20,079 nt of DNA from Spirochaetaceae bacterium (GCA_031265015.1 JAISDG010000069.1:1-20079), one strand, 5' to 3'; counted from the stretch's first letter, positions 7,040 to 15,212 are shown. Program-made: numbers and translations. Notes: generated by a model not told the origin, from the sequence alone.

Positions 7040-10000
7040 GGGACCAGTGCCAGATCAGCGAAATTGACTGGTCGCTGACAAAAAGATGCTCGGGATGCTG
7101 GGGAGCGACCGTCCAGCGGACGTCAAACAGGGGGGTCCGCATGTCCAGCCCCAGCTCCGGTTCCACCCTCATTCCTCCGTACTCGGTCTGATACTGGTCA
7201 TACCGGAAGGACAGCATCCCCTGGAAGAACAGTTCCCGGCCGATGTATTTCCCCAGGAAAATGGCGGTATTATCCAGATAATTACCCATGGTACTGGGCT
7301 GTTCGCCGGGCTCCCGGTTCCGGACCGCCTCAAAAATGGTATTCTGCAGTATCTGGGTTCTGAAGGAAAACATATCCACCCCCAGAATATTCCGGACCTG
7401 CCGTTCCAGCCGGCGGAATACCACCGTCTGGAGGACCACTTCGGTAAGGCTGCCGATAAGGGGGTTCGCGTTGGTGGTTACCGTTTCCGCTCCGGCCGCC
7501 GGGGCCTGCCCCAAAAGGCCGTAAATTTCGGTCTGGGAAAGGGCGGGGGTGGATTCGTACCGGGGGATGCTGGTTAAAAGATCTCTCAGGGGCATATTGT
7601 CCACAATCATCGTAATGGTAACCGGGCCTTCGTCGTTCCGGTCCCGGGTTTCCGCCCTGGCGCTGATCCGGGGATTGATCTGGAGATCGTTGCCGTTAAA
7701 GAAAATCTGTCCCGTCCGGATATAGAAACTTCTCTGGAGATGGTACAATTCCCCCCCCCGCAGGCTGATATCCCCGTCCAGGGCAAAGTGGGGGATGCGG
7801 GTATCCCCGGTGATCCTGACGCCGGTTCCGGCGTCGCCGTAGGCCCGTAAAAGGGGCGTTTCCGTGCTGGGCCAGAGAAATTCCACCCGCCGGCCCGCGG
7901 TAATAGAGATGTCGGTAACAACGTCCATCTTCGTCTCCCCGGTTCCGCCCAGGGCCGCCTCCATGGCGGCGGCGTCCAGGGTTATTTCGGCGTCGTCGGC
8001 GCTGACAGCGCCCGTGATGGTCATGATTTCCTTGTTTTCCATGGACAAATTCAGGTTTCCCAGGGCGGTCCCTCTGGCTTTAAGGCCGGCAATATTAAGA
8101 TCAAAGGGAATGGGCTTTTTAACGGCGATATCCAGATTCAGGCTGGGTATCCAGCGGTTAAAACGAATCCAGCCGGTAATTTCCCCGGCGCCGGTTCCGC
8201 AGGGGGCGAAGAGGGGGCCGAAAGACAGTTCGCTTCCCTCCAGGAGAATATCCCCCGTACCGGGGCCGATTTCGGCGCTTACATATTCGGGTACGGTCAG
8301 CCGTACTCCGGATCCCCAGGCGGTTCCCTCAAATTCGGGATCGAAGACCGAACCGTAGATCCGGGTTTCCCCGGTGATAAAACCCCCGGTAAAATTAACG
8401 ACCTTGTTCACGGGAATGATCTCCCAGAGACCCGCAAGATCCACAAAGACATCCCGGGCCCGGGCGTCCACTCCGGTCCCCTCAAGGACGCCGGTAATGG
8501 TTCCCTGAACCGGCGACGGGGCGGACATGGCCAGAGTAAAAACGCCTCCTATCCCCGGTTCCGCCTGTTCCCTCTCCCGTTCCTGGAATTCAAGGCGCAG
8601 CATGTCTTCGGGTCCCCCGAAAAGGCGGAACAGGGAAGGCGCGCTTTCCTCTTCCCGGGTCCGGGAAAAAACAAAGGTAAAGGGACCGGAGGTTTCACGG
8701 TTGTTGAGGTAGGCGTGGCGGATTTCCATGATGCCGGAAAAGGCGCCGGCCGCCCGTTTCAGGTCAAACCAGCTCTCCATGGGCCGGAAATTGACCCCCA
8801 GAGCGGCGCTGATCCCTCCGTGCTGTTCGTTGACCATGCCGCCGATCTGTCCCTCCCCCTCCAATCTTCCCGCGCCCCGGTCCACCACAAGGTAGGGTAT
8901 CAGGGCTTCCACTTCCGCCATGGAACCGCGAACCTGGGAGACAATCAGCTGTTCCTCGTTCAGCAGGGCCCGGGCGGACAGGGAAAAGGGATTTTCCCCG
9001 TTTCTGCCCGAGAGGGAATCCAGGGACAGGTTGACCGAATAGCCATCCCTGCTCCACACGCCGAAGACCTCCCCCTCCGCCCGGAGGTTTTTTCCGCTTT
9101 CCATGATTCTGTCCGCCCTGAATCCCCGGACCGTCCCGTGGTATTCAAGAACCCCCGAATCGTAGAAAATATTCGCCGCCAGGCTTTCCGTTTCCGTTTC
9201 TTCCGCCAGAAAAAAGGAGCCGTCGATGAAGGAAAAATCACCGTTCCAGAGGGCCGCGGCGGTCCCTTCCAGCAGTCCGTACTGGTCGCTGTAGGATATC
9301 CTGTCCAGGTTAAGGCCGTTCTGGCTGGCCTCCCCCTGTACCAGGATCACCGCGGGAGGCAGCTGGCCCCGCTGGTCCCTGATTTCCAGACGGCCCAGGC
9401 TAAGGTTCCACCGGCCGGAATTGTAGTACCGCAGCGCGGCGTCAAGGTTCAGATAGGCCCTGCGTCCCCGGTAAGGGATAGGGATTGAGGATCCCGAAAG
9501 GGAACCCGAAACCCCGGCCTCCTCCAGCCGGAAGCCGGCCGTTATGCCGTAGGAACCCCGGATAGTCAGGGTACGCCGGTCCCGGATACTTCCCTCAAAG
9601 TCATAGGCAAAATCACGGTAGAAAACGCCGGCCCGGAACAGCAGGGCGGCGGGATCGGAAAAATCCGCGTGCGCTTCAAAACCGGCCCGCCCATTCCGCC
9701 AGTCAAATTCCCCCCCGGTTATATCAATCCCCTTACCGCTTCCCGAAACGGATGCGGAAAGGACCGCTTTCGTTCCGTACCGGGCCGTGAACCGGGGGGC
9801 GGCATAGGCCGCCTGCTCAAAATCGGTAGTAAAGGAGACGGCTGTGGTAACCGCGGTTTTAGAAGCCCAGGCTCCGGCGGGTTTAATGGAGACAAAGGGC
9901 CTGGTCAAACCGATCATGTCGGAAACATAAAAACGGCCGATCTCCAGGGTTCCCTCCAGCCGGGCGGGGTCCCGCTCAAAGGAACCCGAGGCGGCAAAAA

Positions 10001-11348
10001 AACTCCCTTCGGAAACCCCGGAAACGGCATCCGTTCTGAACCGGTTAAAGCCAAAACTCCAGTCCCCTTCCCGGGCAAAATCCCCCGCGAAGTTTGAAAG
10101 AGGCGTCCCCCCCACGGACAGGTATGGGGAGCGGAGGCTGATTCCCCTGTCCGTCCGGTCCAGGGAAAGGACCCCGCTGAGGCTTCCGTCCCCGGTCAGG
10201 GAAAATCCTGAAAAGCTTATACTTCCCCGGGGGGCCAGGGGGGCAAACCGCAGATCCCCGGAGTACTCCGCAAAGCCGCTCCTGGAGTCGACGCGGAACC
10301 GGGAAAAGGCCGCGGCCTCCGGGCTTCCCGTTCCTTCCAGAACAAATCCCCGGACCGGAGCAAAATCCGCTTTTTCATGATCCGCGGTGAATGAAAATTT
10401 ATAGCCCGGATCGGGATCCGTAAAAAAGGACGCTCCCCCTGAAACCCTTAAACCCAGGAGGAACTTAAGTTTTTCCATGGGCCCGAAAAAAGAAACCATG
10501 CTGCCCGGGACAAAGCGGTCCGCGGAAAGGGCGCCGGAAAAACTTCCCTCCCCGGGAACATACACCAGGGAAAGTTCCAGGGGCAGATTGTCGGCAGCCC
10601 GTTCCAGAACCATCCGGTCTTCAAAAAAATTCAGGACAAAAGAAAGATCCTGTACCCGGAAGCCTTCGCCTTCCAGGGAATCAATGTCCAGGGTGATTGC
10701 GCCGCCGGTAAAGGCCGTGGAACATTCGCCGGCAACCTGCCCTTCCAGGGTCAGGGAACCCTCCGCCGGATCCGCCGGTTTATGCCAGCGGCCCTCCAGG
10801 GTTATACGGCCGTCCCGGATCGCGCCCGCCGCGGTAATCCCGGCAATGTCCAGCAGCCGGTTCCCCCGGATAATTCTGAGTCTTCCACCGGTGATGGCCG
10901 CGGAACATTCCGGCGGCAGGGGGCTTTTCCCGCGATCCTTTGAAGGGGAAAACCGCTCCATGAGATCCCGGTCCCGGCCGATGTCGTAGGAAAATTCGGG
11001 CTTTTCCAGCGTCAGGTTTCTGATTGCCCCCGCTCCCCTGCCCCGGATAAGATCCCAGAGCGAATATTCAAGGTACAGCCGCTCAAGGGTTACCAGGGGA
11101 AGAGGTTCATCACCGACGGTAATGTCCCGAAGTTCCACGGAACCCGCCAGGGAGGGGCTCATAGAACCGTAACGGACGGGGCGGTCGAGGAACAGCTCCG
11201 CCTGTCTGACCAGCGCTTTCCTGACGACCGCCGTATTCCGCATCACCACCCCCATCAGGGGCCGGAACAGGAGGGCCGTGGTTCCCGCAAGGGTCAGAAA
11301 AATGAACAATTCTATCAGCACAAGACGTTTAGTACGAGCGGTATCCAC
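7035..11348 (-). CDS. tamB: TamB-family intermembrane (translocation and assembly module) protein
   Basis: A very long AsmA-like/TamB protein (1438 residues from the chosen start). The family bridges inner and outer membranes as a long beta-taco groove and is known for lipid transport and for helping outer-membrane protein assembly with Omp85 partners. A single hydrophobic anchor lies near the N-terminus (LVLIELFIFLTLAGTTALLF), followed by hundreds of residues of short repeating beta strands. The C-terminal DUF490 domain is clear: GDISLRGGELYHLQRSFYI, GQIFFNGNDLQINPRISARA, EIYGLLGQ and a final barrel-like segment ending ISLIWHWSL. GTG at 11348 is preferred because AGGA lies 6 bases upstream. 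The upstream ATG at 11396 overlaps a TATAAT box and has no ribosome-binding site. It heads the operon with bamA, skp and mutS. The middle is poorly conserved, so identity rests on the C-terminal domain, architecture and neighbours. Confidence 0.9.
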   Translation of the reverse strand: MDTARTKRLVLIELFIFLTLAGTTALLFRPLMGVVMRNTAVVRKALVRQAELFLDRPVRYGSMSPSLAGSVELRDITVGDEPLPLVTLERLYLEYSLWDLIRGRGAGAIRNLTLEKPEFSYDIGRDRDLMERFSPSKDRGKSPLPPECSAAITGGRLRIIRGNRLLDIAGITAAGAIRDGRITLEGRWHKPADPAEGSLTLEGQVAGECSTAFTGGAITLDIDSLEGEGFRVQDLSFVLNFFEDRMVLERAADNLPLELSLVYVPGEGSFSGALSADRFVPGSMVSFFGPMEKLKFLLGLRVSGGASFFTDPDPGYKFSFTADHEKADFAPVRGFVLEGTGSPEAAAFSRFRVDSRSGFAEYSGDLRFAPLAPRGSISFSGFSLTGDGSLSGVLSLDRTDRGISLRSPYLSVGGTPLSNFAGDFAREGDWSFGFNRFRTDAVSGVSEGSFFAASGSFERDPARLEGTLEIGRFYVSDMIGLTRPFVSIKPAGAWASKTAVTTAVSFTTDFEQAAYAAPRFTARYGTKAVLSASVSGSGKGIDITGGEFDWRNGRAGFEAHADFSDPAALLFRAGVFYRDFAYDFEGSIRDRRTLTIRGSYGITAGFRLEEAGVSGSLSGSSIPIPYRGRRAYLNLDAALRYYNSGRWNLSLGRLEIRDQRGQLPPAVILVQGEASQNGLNLDRISYSDQYGLLEGTAAALWNGDFSFIDGSFFLAEETETESLAANIFYDSGVLEYHGTVRGFRADRIMESGKNLRAEGEVFGVWSRDGYSVNLSLDSLSGRNGENPFSLSARALLNEEQLIVSQVRGSMAEVEALIPYLVVDRGAGRLEGEGQIGGMVNEQHGGISAALGVNFRPMESWFDLKRAAGAFSGIMEIRHAYLNNRETSGPFTFVFSRTREEESAPSLFRLFGGPEDMLRLEFQEREREQAEPGIGGVFTLAMSAPSPVQGTITGVLEGTGVDARARDVFVDLAGLWEIIPVNKVVNFTGGFITGETRIYGSVFDPEFEGTAWGSGVRLTVPEYVSAEIGPGTGDILLEGSELSFGPLFAPCGTGAGEITGWIRFNRWIPSLNLDIAVKKPIPFDLNIAGLKARGTALGNLNLSMENKEIMTITGAVSADDAEITLDAAAMEAALGGTGETKMDVVTDISITAGRRVEFLWPSTETPLLRAYGDAGTGVRITGDTRIPHFALDGDISLRGGELYHLQRSFYIRTGQIFFNGNDLQINPRISARAETRDRNDEGPVTITMIVDNMPLRDLLTSIPRYESTPALSQTEIYGLLGQAPAAGAETVTTNANPLIGSLTEVVLQTVVFRRLERQVRNILGVDMFSFRTQILQNTIFEAVRNREPGEQPSTMGNYLDNTAIFLGKYIGRELFFQGMLSFRYDQYQTEYGGMRVEPELGLDMRTPLFDVRWTVAPQHPEHLFVSDQSISLIWHWSL

Positions 11349-11394
11349 GGTTATTCCTATAATTTGAGCATACCCTGTTTGGACAGAAAATGCC

Positions 11395-11400
11395 ATTATA
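11395..11400 (-). promoter_or_regulatory. Putative -10 box (TATAAT) of the tamB operon
   Basis: A perfect TATAAT on the minus strand predicts a transcript starting near 11388, about 40 bases before the GTG at 11348. No good -35 is seen 16-18 bases upstream (AAAGCT at 17). The in-frame ATG at 11394-11396 overlaps this box, which argues against it being the translation start. Confidence 0.45.
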
Positions 11401-11430
11401 AGTATCGGTACGGGAATAGCTTTCCAGGGG

Positions 11431-11460
11431 GTAACATATGTATGGCATATATGCTATAAA
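11431..11460 (+). promoter_or_regulatory. Putative extended -10 promoter of tmk
   Basis: GTAACA (11431-11436, four matches to TTGACA) is followed after 18 bases by TATAAA (11455-11460), with TG at 11452-11453 giving an extended -10. Transcription would begin near 11467, leaving only about 9 bases, including the run of G at 11465-11470 that would act as Shine-Dalgarno for the TTG start at 11476. Confidence 0.4.
11436..11454. repeat. Inverted repeats in the tamB-tmk divergent control region
   Basis: Two overlapping dyads occur: ATATG-TATGG-CATAT (11436-11450) and the perfect 10-bp palindrome GCATATATGC (11445-11454). The second covers the TG of the putative extended -10 of tmk. A repressor bound here would block that promoter. 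This is inference; AT-rich palindromes can also arise by chance. Confidence 0.35.
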
Positions 11461-11475
11461 ACCTGGGGGGAATTT

Positions 11476-12225
11476 TTGATTTTACGGAATTTTGCCGTTA
11501 TCGAAGGCTGTGACGGCGCCGGCACCACCACCCAGCTGGACCGGCTCCGGCGGCGCTTTGCCGCGCCGGAACCGGCTCCGGCGGATTCCGGCGGCGGCGC
11601 GGGATACGGCGTAAAGGGCGGCTCCGGCAGCACAAAACAGGGCGTTATGGCGGCGGCGGAACCGCAATCCCCCTACGGCCTTTCCCTGTTTGCCACCTGC
11701 GAACCCACCGGCGGACCGGCGGGCCGCCTTATCCGCCGCGTTCTCAAGGGGGAACTTTTCGTCCGCCGGGAAACCCTGGCCCGGCTTTTTGCCGCGGACC
11801 GGCGGGAACATCTCTACGGCCCCGGGGGCATCGTGGAGCGCTGCACCCGGGGCGAACTGGCCGTCTCCGACCGCTATACCCCCTCTTCCCTGGTGTACCA
11901 GGGCCTGGAATGCGGGAAAGAACTGCCCCGGGCGCTGAACGGTTCCTTTCCCCATCCGGAACTGCTGGTATACCTGGACGTAGCCCCCCGGACAGCCATG
12001 GAACGGATAGGAGGCCGGAAAGACCGGGAAATCTATGAAAAGCCGGATTTTCAGCAAAAAGTCCGGACCGCCTACCTGGAGCTGCTCCCCCTCCTGGAAG
12101 AGGAAGGGGTCAGGGTGCTTTTCCTGGACGGCGAAAAGCCCCCGGAAGCGCTGGCGGAAGAGATCTGGAGGGCGGTACGGGAAATGCCGATAGTACATAA
12201 TAACGGGAAGCTCCAAAAGCGCTGA
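11476..12225 (+). CDS. tmk: Thymidylate (dTMP) kinase, variant P-loop
   Basis: Phosphorylates dTMP to dTDP with ATP in the cytoplasm, an essential step to dTTP. The 249-residue product starts at TTG (11476) after a run of G six bases upstream. The P-loop reads EGCDGAGTTTQL at residues 10-21. The usual GxDGxGKT/ST lysine is replaced by Thr17. The second motif is ATCEPTGGPAGRLIR (Glu76-Pro77), corresponding to the usual R-E-P-G-G-T-P. The D-R-Y/F motif is present as Asp132-Arg133-Tyr134 in SDRYTPSSLVYQGLE, and GGRKDREIYEKPDFQQKV is the LID and following helix. The family is usually about 205-215 residues. The extra length is largely a Gly/Ala/Ser-rich insert at about residues 31-65, between the P-loop helix and the second motif. 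It is divergent from tamB and 36 bases before an exported protein gene, probably an operon. Confidence 0.88.
   Translation: MILRNFAVIEGCDGAGTTTQLDRLRRRFAAPEPAPADSGGGAGYGVKGGSGSTKQGVMAAAEPQSPYGLSLFATCEPTGGPAGRLIRRVLKGELFVRRETLARLFAADRREHLYGPGGIVERCTRGELAVSDRYTPSSLVYQGLECGKELPRALNGSFPHPELLVYLDVAPRTAMERIGGRKDREIYEKPDFQQKVRTAYLELLPLLEEEGVRVLFLDGEKPPEALAEEIWRAVREMPIVHNNGKLQKR
11540..11584 (+). repeat. 14-bp direct repeat flanking part of the tmk insert
   Basis: The 14-mer ACCGGCTCCGGCGG occurs at 11540-11553 and again at 11571-11584, 31 bases apart, at the left side of the low-complexity insert in tmk. It may record slippage or duplication in this GC-rich DNA. The offset is not a multiple of three, so the two copies are read in different frames. 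Confidence 0.6.
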
Positions 12226-12261
12226 TTTTTGGAAAACCCCTGCCTATTCTTAGGATGACGG

Positions 12262-12876
12262 GTGAAAAAAAAGCTGATTCTCTGTTTTTCCATTTTCTTT
12301 CTGGCCGCGGGGCTGTATTCCCCCCCCGGCCTTGACGCGTACCTGATCATGTACAAGGAGCAGTTTTACAAACTGTTCCATGTCCATTACAACCAGTACC
12401 CCGACGATACGGTGGAAAACATTTACTGGCTGGAACAGGCCCTGAAGGCCAATTTTGCCAATCCCCTCTACGCCCTGGCCCGGATAGAAACCGAAGAACA
12501 GTATGAGAAATACCGCTACCTTTTTATGATGCACCTGAACCTGAAGATGATAGAACAGTACCTCTACCTGGGCAACAAGTACAATAAGCGGCACGCGTAT
12601 TTTTACAACGCCCCCTGGAAGGAACAAAACCTTAAAAGCCTGGAAATCGCCGAAAACTGTTTTACCAACGCCCGGTATTACTGGACCGAAGCCGCGGCCT
12701 GGGCGGAGAAGGCCCGGGAACGGCGGTTCCGCTGGATGAAACTTGCCAACGCGGAATTTTGGGAAGACGAAGCCTGCCGGATCGTGGAACTAAAAAACCT
12801 GGATTACGGCAAAACCATCGACCGGGAACTCGCCATGCTCCGGTCCGTGCGGGAACAGTTCGAGGCTATGGAATAG
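12262..12876 (+). CDS. Exported helical protein of unknown function
   Basis: I do not recognise this 204-residue protein. It starts at GTG (12262) with AGGA 7 bases upstream. Residues 1-18 or so (MKKKLILCFSIFFLAAGL) form a signal peptide or N-terminal anchor. Possible cleavage lies near GLDA. The cysteine at position 8 is too early for a lipobox, so it is probably not a lipoprotein. The mature part looks wholly helical and is rich in Tyr, Trp, Asn and charged residues (YKEQFYKLFHVHYNQY, EQYEKYRYLFMMHLNLKMIE, NARYYWTEAAAWAEKARERR), in a pattern like TPR or other helical-hairpin scaffolds, though no canonical TPR consensus is met. It follows tmk by 36 bases in the same direction and converges with ligA. 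It is probably periplasmic, and may be a lineage-specific treponemal protein. Confidence 0.75.
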   Translation: MKKKLILCFSIFFLAAGLYSPPGLDAYLIMYKEQFYKLFHVHYNQYPDDTVENIYWLEQALKANFANPLYALARIETEEQYEKYRYLFMMHLNLKMIEQYLYLGNKYNKRHAYFYNAPWKEQNLKSLEIAENCFTNARYYWTEAAAWAEKARERRFRWMKLANAEFWEDEACRIVELKNLDYGKTIDRELAMLRSVREQFEAME

Positions 12877-12970
12877 CGCGCCATAACCCGGCGCCCCTGA
12901 ACGTTTGAATGATTGGGATGAAATCCGTTACGCCCGCCTGGACGGCCAGCACAAAGACGGGCAGCCATGG

Positions 12971-14938
12971 TCACGGCGGCGCCGGAAACCGGCCCGTCAG
13001 GGCAAGAAATTCATCCTCGGTAATGATTGGTATGCCCAGGTCCCGGGCCTTCTTGTTTTTAGCCGAACCGGATCCGGTATCGTTGGTTACCAGATAAGAA
13101 AGATCCTTTACCACCGACGATTTGGCGGATCCCCCCAGGGCCTTGACCTTTTCTTCCGCTTCGCTCCGTTTCATGGTCCGCAGTTCCCCGGTAAAACAAA
13201 AGGATTGTCCCCGCAGGGGCTGCTCCTCTTCCCGGGGGGGCGGGGCAATGGTCACCGCCCCCGCGGCGAGGATCCGGCGGATCTCGTCCTCCAGCCCGGC
13301 GGTTCCCTCCACAATGGTTTTGGCGGTGATGGAACCGATTCCCCAAACCGCCGCCAGTTCTTCCGCCGTGGCGGCCCCGATTTTTTCCAGGGTATTGTAC
13401 CCTGCGGACACGGCCCGTTCCATGATCAGCTCCCCCACCCCTTCCAGATCAAGGCCCGCGATAAAAACCTGGAGGGACAGCTCCCGGGGAGTCCTGATAT
13501 GGCGGATTACCTTGGCGGCGGAGGCTTCGCCCATCCGTTCCAGCGCGGCCAGTTCCTCCGCGGTCAGGGTATAGAGATCGGAAATGTTCCGGACCCGCCC
13601 CGAGTCAAAGAGCTGGCGGATAAGCTTGTCCCCCAGTTCCCGGATATCCAGGACCGAAACCCACTTTTCAAGCCGGTGGTGAAGCCGTTTGGGGCAGCCC
13701 GGATTGGGACAGAACAGCCTGGTTCCCTCGTCCTTCAGGGGAGTGTTACAGCTTCCGCAGACCCCGGGCAGTTCTATCTCCGCCAGGTCCCCTGTTTCCA
13801 GCGCCCCCTCCGGCGCCAGCCCTTCTATTTTGGGGATGATTTCCCCCCGTTTTACCACCGACACGGCGGAACCGGTTTTAAGGCCCATGGCCCGGATCAT
13901 GTCGGGATTGTTAAGGTTGGCCCGCTGAACCGTGGTACCCGCGAGCCTCACCGGATCGATCACGGCAATGGGGGTATAGGTTGCGCCGGATTCGCTCCAT
14001 TCCACGGCCCGGAGGATGCTGAACGCCGTTTCCGGCTCGAATTTAAAGGCGATCTGCCGTTCAGGCCGGGCCCGGCGGAGGTCCGCGGGATCGATGGTTT
14101 TATCCTTGACCACCAGGCCGTCGATGTCAAAGGGCAGGGTGTCCCGGATTTTGGCCACCCCTTCCCGGTAGGCAACAATCTCTTCTATCATACCCGTCAT
14201 GTCTCCGCCGGAAAAATCCCGGGAATCGGTCACCCCAAAGCCCTGTTCCTCCAGCCAGGCGATTTTACCGGCCTCGTCCGGAAATCCGCCGCCCTTCAAA
14301 GCGGAAGCATCGTAGGCGATGAAAGAAAGATCCCCGCTCCCCGCGCCGTCCTTGCGGCGCATCAGGCCGTTCGCCGCGTTCCGGCAGTTTGCCTTGTCCC
14401 GGTACTTGTCCCGCCAGACCTCCCGGGTCATCACCACTTCCCCCCGGATCCCGCCGGAAAAATCAGCGGCCGCAAGAACACCGGCCACTCCCCGCATCCT
14501 GCGGGCATTGGGGGTAATCTCGTCGCCGATAGTCCCGTCCCCCCGGGTAACGGCTTTTTTGAGCTTCCCCCGTTCGTACTGGAGTTCCAGGCTTGCCCCG
14601 TCCAGTTTGTACTGGACGAGGAAGCCGCCGAAATCCTCCCGGGCGGAAATCTTTTCCGCCCAGCCCCGGAAATCTTCGGGGTTGGCGGCCTTTTCCTGGC
14701 TCCCCATGGGGATAAGGTGCCTGGTTTTGGGAAAGCCGTCGCCGGTTCCGGCGCCGCTTTCAAGGCCGTCGGCTCCGACCCGGGCAAGAACCGGGCTTTG
14801 GGGATCAAGGGATTTGAGTTCGTCCCAGAGGAGATCAAATTCGGCGTCGGAAATTTCCGCCTCGCCGTTATAGTAGGAATCCTGGTATTTTTTGATAAGC
14901 CGTTCCAGGGCTTTTATCCGTTCCGTATTTGCTGCCAT
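12971..14938 (-). CDS. ligA: NAD+-dependent DNA ligase LigA
   Basis: Seals nicks between Okazaki fragments and after repair, using NAD+. The 655-residue protein has the standard layout. The Ia domain comes first (about 1-60; KYQDSYYNGEAEISDAEFDLLWDEL). The adenylation domain has the nucleophilic Lys111 in YKLDG and TRGDGTIGDEITPNARRM. The OB fold follows, then a four-cysteine zinc finger (Cys394, Cys397, Cys410, Cys415). Helix-hairpin-helix repeats (ELAALERMGEASAAKVIRHI, ELAAVWGIGSITAKTIVEG) and a C-terminal BRCT domain (about 578-655) complete it. The start is ATG at 14938. A longer reading from GTG 14995 would run into the 3' end of the tRNA gene. No Shine-Dalgarno precedes the ATG. A TATAGT box ends six bases before it, so the message may be leaderless. 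It is convergent with the exported-protein gene. Confidence 0.97.
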   Translation of the reverse strand: MAANTERIKALERLIKKYQDSYYNGEAEISDAEFDLLWDELKSLDPQSPVLARVGADGLESGAGTGDGFPKTRHLIPMGSQEKAANPEDFRGWAEKISAREDFGGFLVQYKLDGASLELQYERGKLKKAVTRGDGTIGDEITPNARRMRGVAGVLAAADFSGGIRGEVVMTREVWRDKYRDKANCRNAANGLMRRKDGAGSGDLSFIAYDASALKGGGFPDEAGKIAWLEEQGFGVTDSRDFSGGDMTGMIEEIVAYREGVAKIRDTLPFDIDGLVVKDKTIDPADLRRARPERQIAFKFEPETAFSILRAVEWSESGATYTPIAVIDPVRLAGTTVQRANLNNPDMIRAMGLKTGSAVSVVKRGEIIPKIEGLAPEGALETGDLAEIELPGVCGSCNTPLKDEGTRLFCPNPGCPKRLHHRLEKWVSVLDIRELGDKLIRQLFDSGRVRNISDLYTLTAEELAALERMGEASAAKVIRHIRTPRELSLQVFIAGLDLEGVGELIMERAVSAGYNTLEKIGAATAEELAAVWGIGSITAKTIVEGTAGLEDEIRRILAAGAVTIAPPPREEEQPLRGQSFCFTGELRTMKRSEAEEKVKALGGSAKSSVVKDLSYLVTNDTGSGSAKNKKARDLGIPIITEDEFLALTGRFPAPP

Positions 14939-14944
14939 AGAAAC

Positions 14945-14974
14945 ACTATACACAGACAAGGCGAACCGCGGCAA
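14945..14974 (-). promoter_or_regulatory. Putative ligA promoter giving a leaderless mRNA
   Basis: On the minus strand TTGCCG (14969-14974) is followed after 18 bases by TATAGT (14945-14950). The -10 ends exactly six bases before the ATG at 14936-14938, so the normal start point would fall on the A of the ATG. It sits between the 3' end of tRNA-Arg and ligA. Confidence 0.45.
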
Positions 14975-14987
14975 CGGCCCCCGCGAA

Positions 14988-15061
14988 CGCGACACGAGGG
15001 ACTCGAACCCCCCACCTACGGCTTAGAAGGCCGTTGCTCTATCCGGATGAGCTAGTGTCGC
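14988..15061 (-). tRNA. tRNA-Arg (anticodon UCU)
   Basis: A full cloverleaf reads on the minus strand. The acceptor stem is GCGACAC (15055-15061) paired with GTGTCGC (14989-14995), with discriminator G at 14988. The D arm closes as GCTC/GAGC. The anticodon stem is ACGGC/GCCGT around loop CTTCTAA, giving anticodon TCT for AGA codons. The variable loop is short, and the T arm is GGGGG/CCCTC around TTCGAGT. CCA is not encoded. The annotated span is 74 bases including the discriminator. It is a lone tRNA between ligA (same strand, downstream) and a divergent unknown gene. Confidence 0.95.
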
Positions 15062-15103
15062 AGTTTTTACCGTTTCGGTACTTTTCTACAGTTTTCGTGT
15101 TAT

Positions 15104-15132
15104 TGTCTACCATGTTGATTCTTTGCTGTCAA
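15104..15132 (-). promoter_or_regulatory. Putative promoter of tRNA-Arg
   Basis: A perfect TTGACA on the minus strand (15127-15132) is followed after 17 bases by TAGACA (15104-15109), a moderate -10. Transcription would start near 15097, about 36 bases before the mature tRNA 5' end at 15061. Confidence 0.5.
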
Positions 15133-15183
15133 TATACAAATCCAGAAAAGATCGATACCTGATAATCCGGGTAGCCGGCGGCC

Positions 15184-15212
15184 AGGCACTTTTTTTGCGC
15201 GGGGACTATACT
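15184..15212 (+). promoter_or_regulatory. Putative promoter of the gene at 15219 (TATACT box; GG-N10-GC alternative)
   Basis: TATACT (15207-15212) ends six bases before the ATG at 15219, as at ligA, so a leaderless message is possible. No good -35 lies 16-18 bases upstream. In that place is GGCAC-N5-TTGC (15185-15198), which has the GG-N10-GC spacing of a sigma-54 site and would start transcription near 15210. Only one of the two readings can be the main signal. Confidence 0.4.

Noticed and set aside
3946..11348. Expected lipid A genes (lpxD, fabZ, lpxA) beside skp/bamA
   Set aside because: None present; mutS follows skp instead. I treat this as a lineage trait matching treponemes, not as a deletion.
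11482..12216. A 244-codon minus-strand open frame opposite tmk
   Set aside because: Antisense to tmk, no motif, and no plausible ribosome-binding site or partner.
14967..14985. Possible tRNA-Arg terminator (CGCGG/CCGCG)
   Set aside because: A five-pair stem without a T-tract; it also overlaps the better-supported ligA -35 region.
12905..15055. A 716-codon plus-strand open frame opposite ligA
   Set aside because: It is antisense to a clear NAD+-dependent ligase, runs through the tRNA-Arg gene, and reads as Gly/Pro/Arg-rich filler with no domain. GC-rich coding DNA often leaves long antisense frames.
15083..15109. Second tRNA promoter, TAGACA and TAGAAA
   Set aside because: The spacer is only 15 bases; the TTGACA-N17-TAGACA pair just upstream is preferred.
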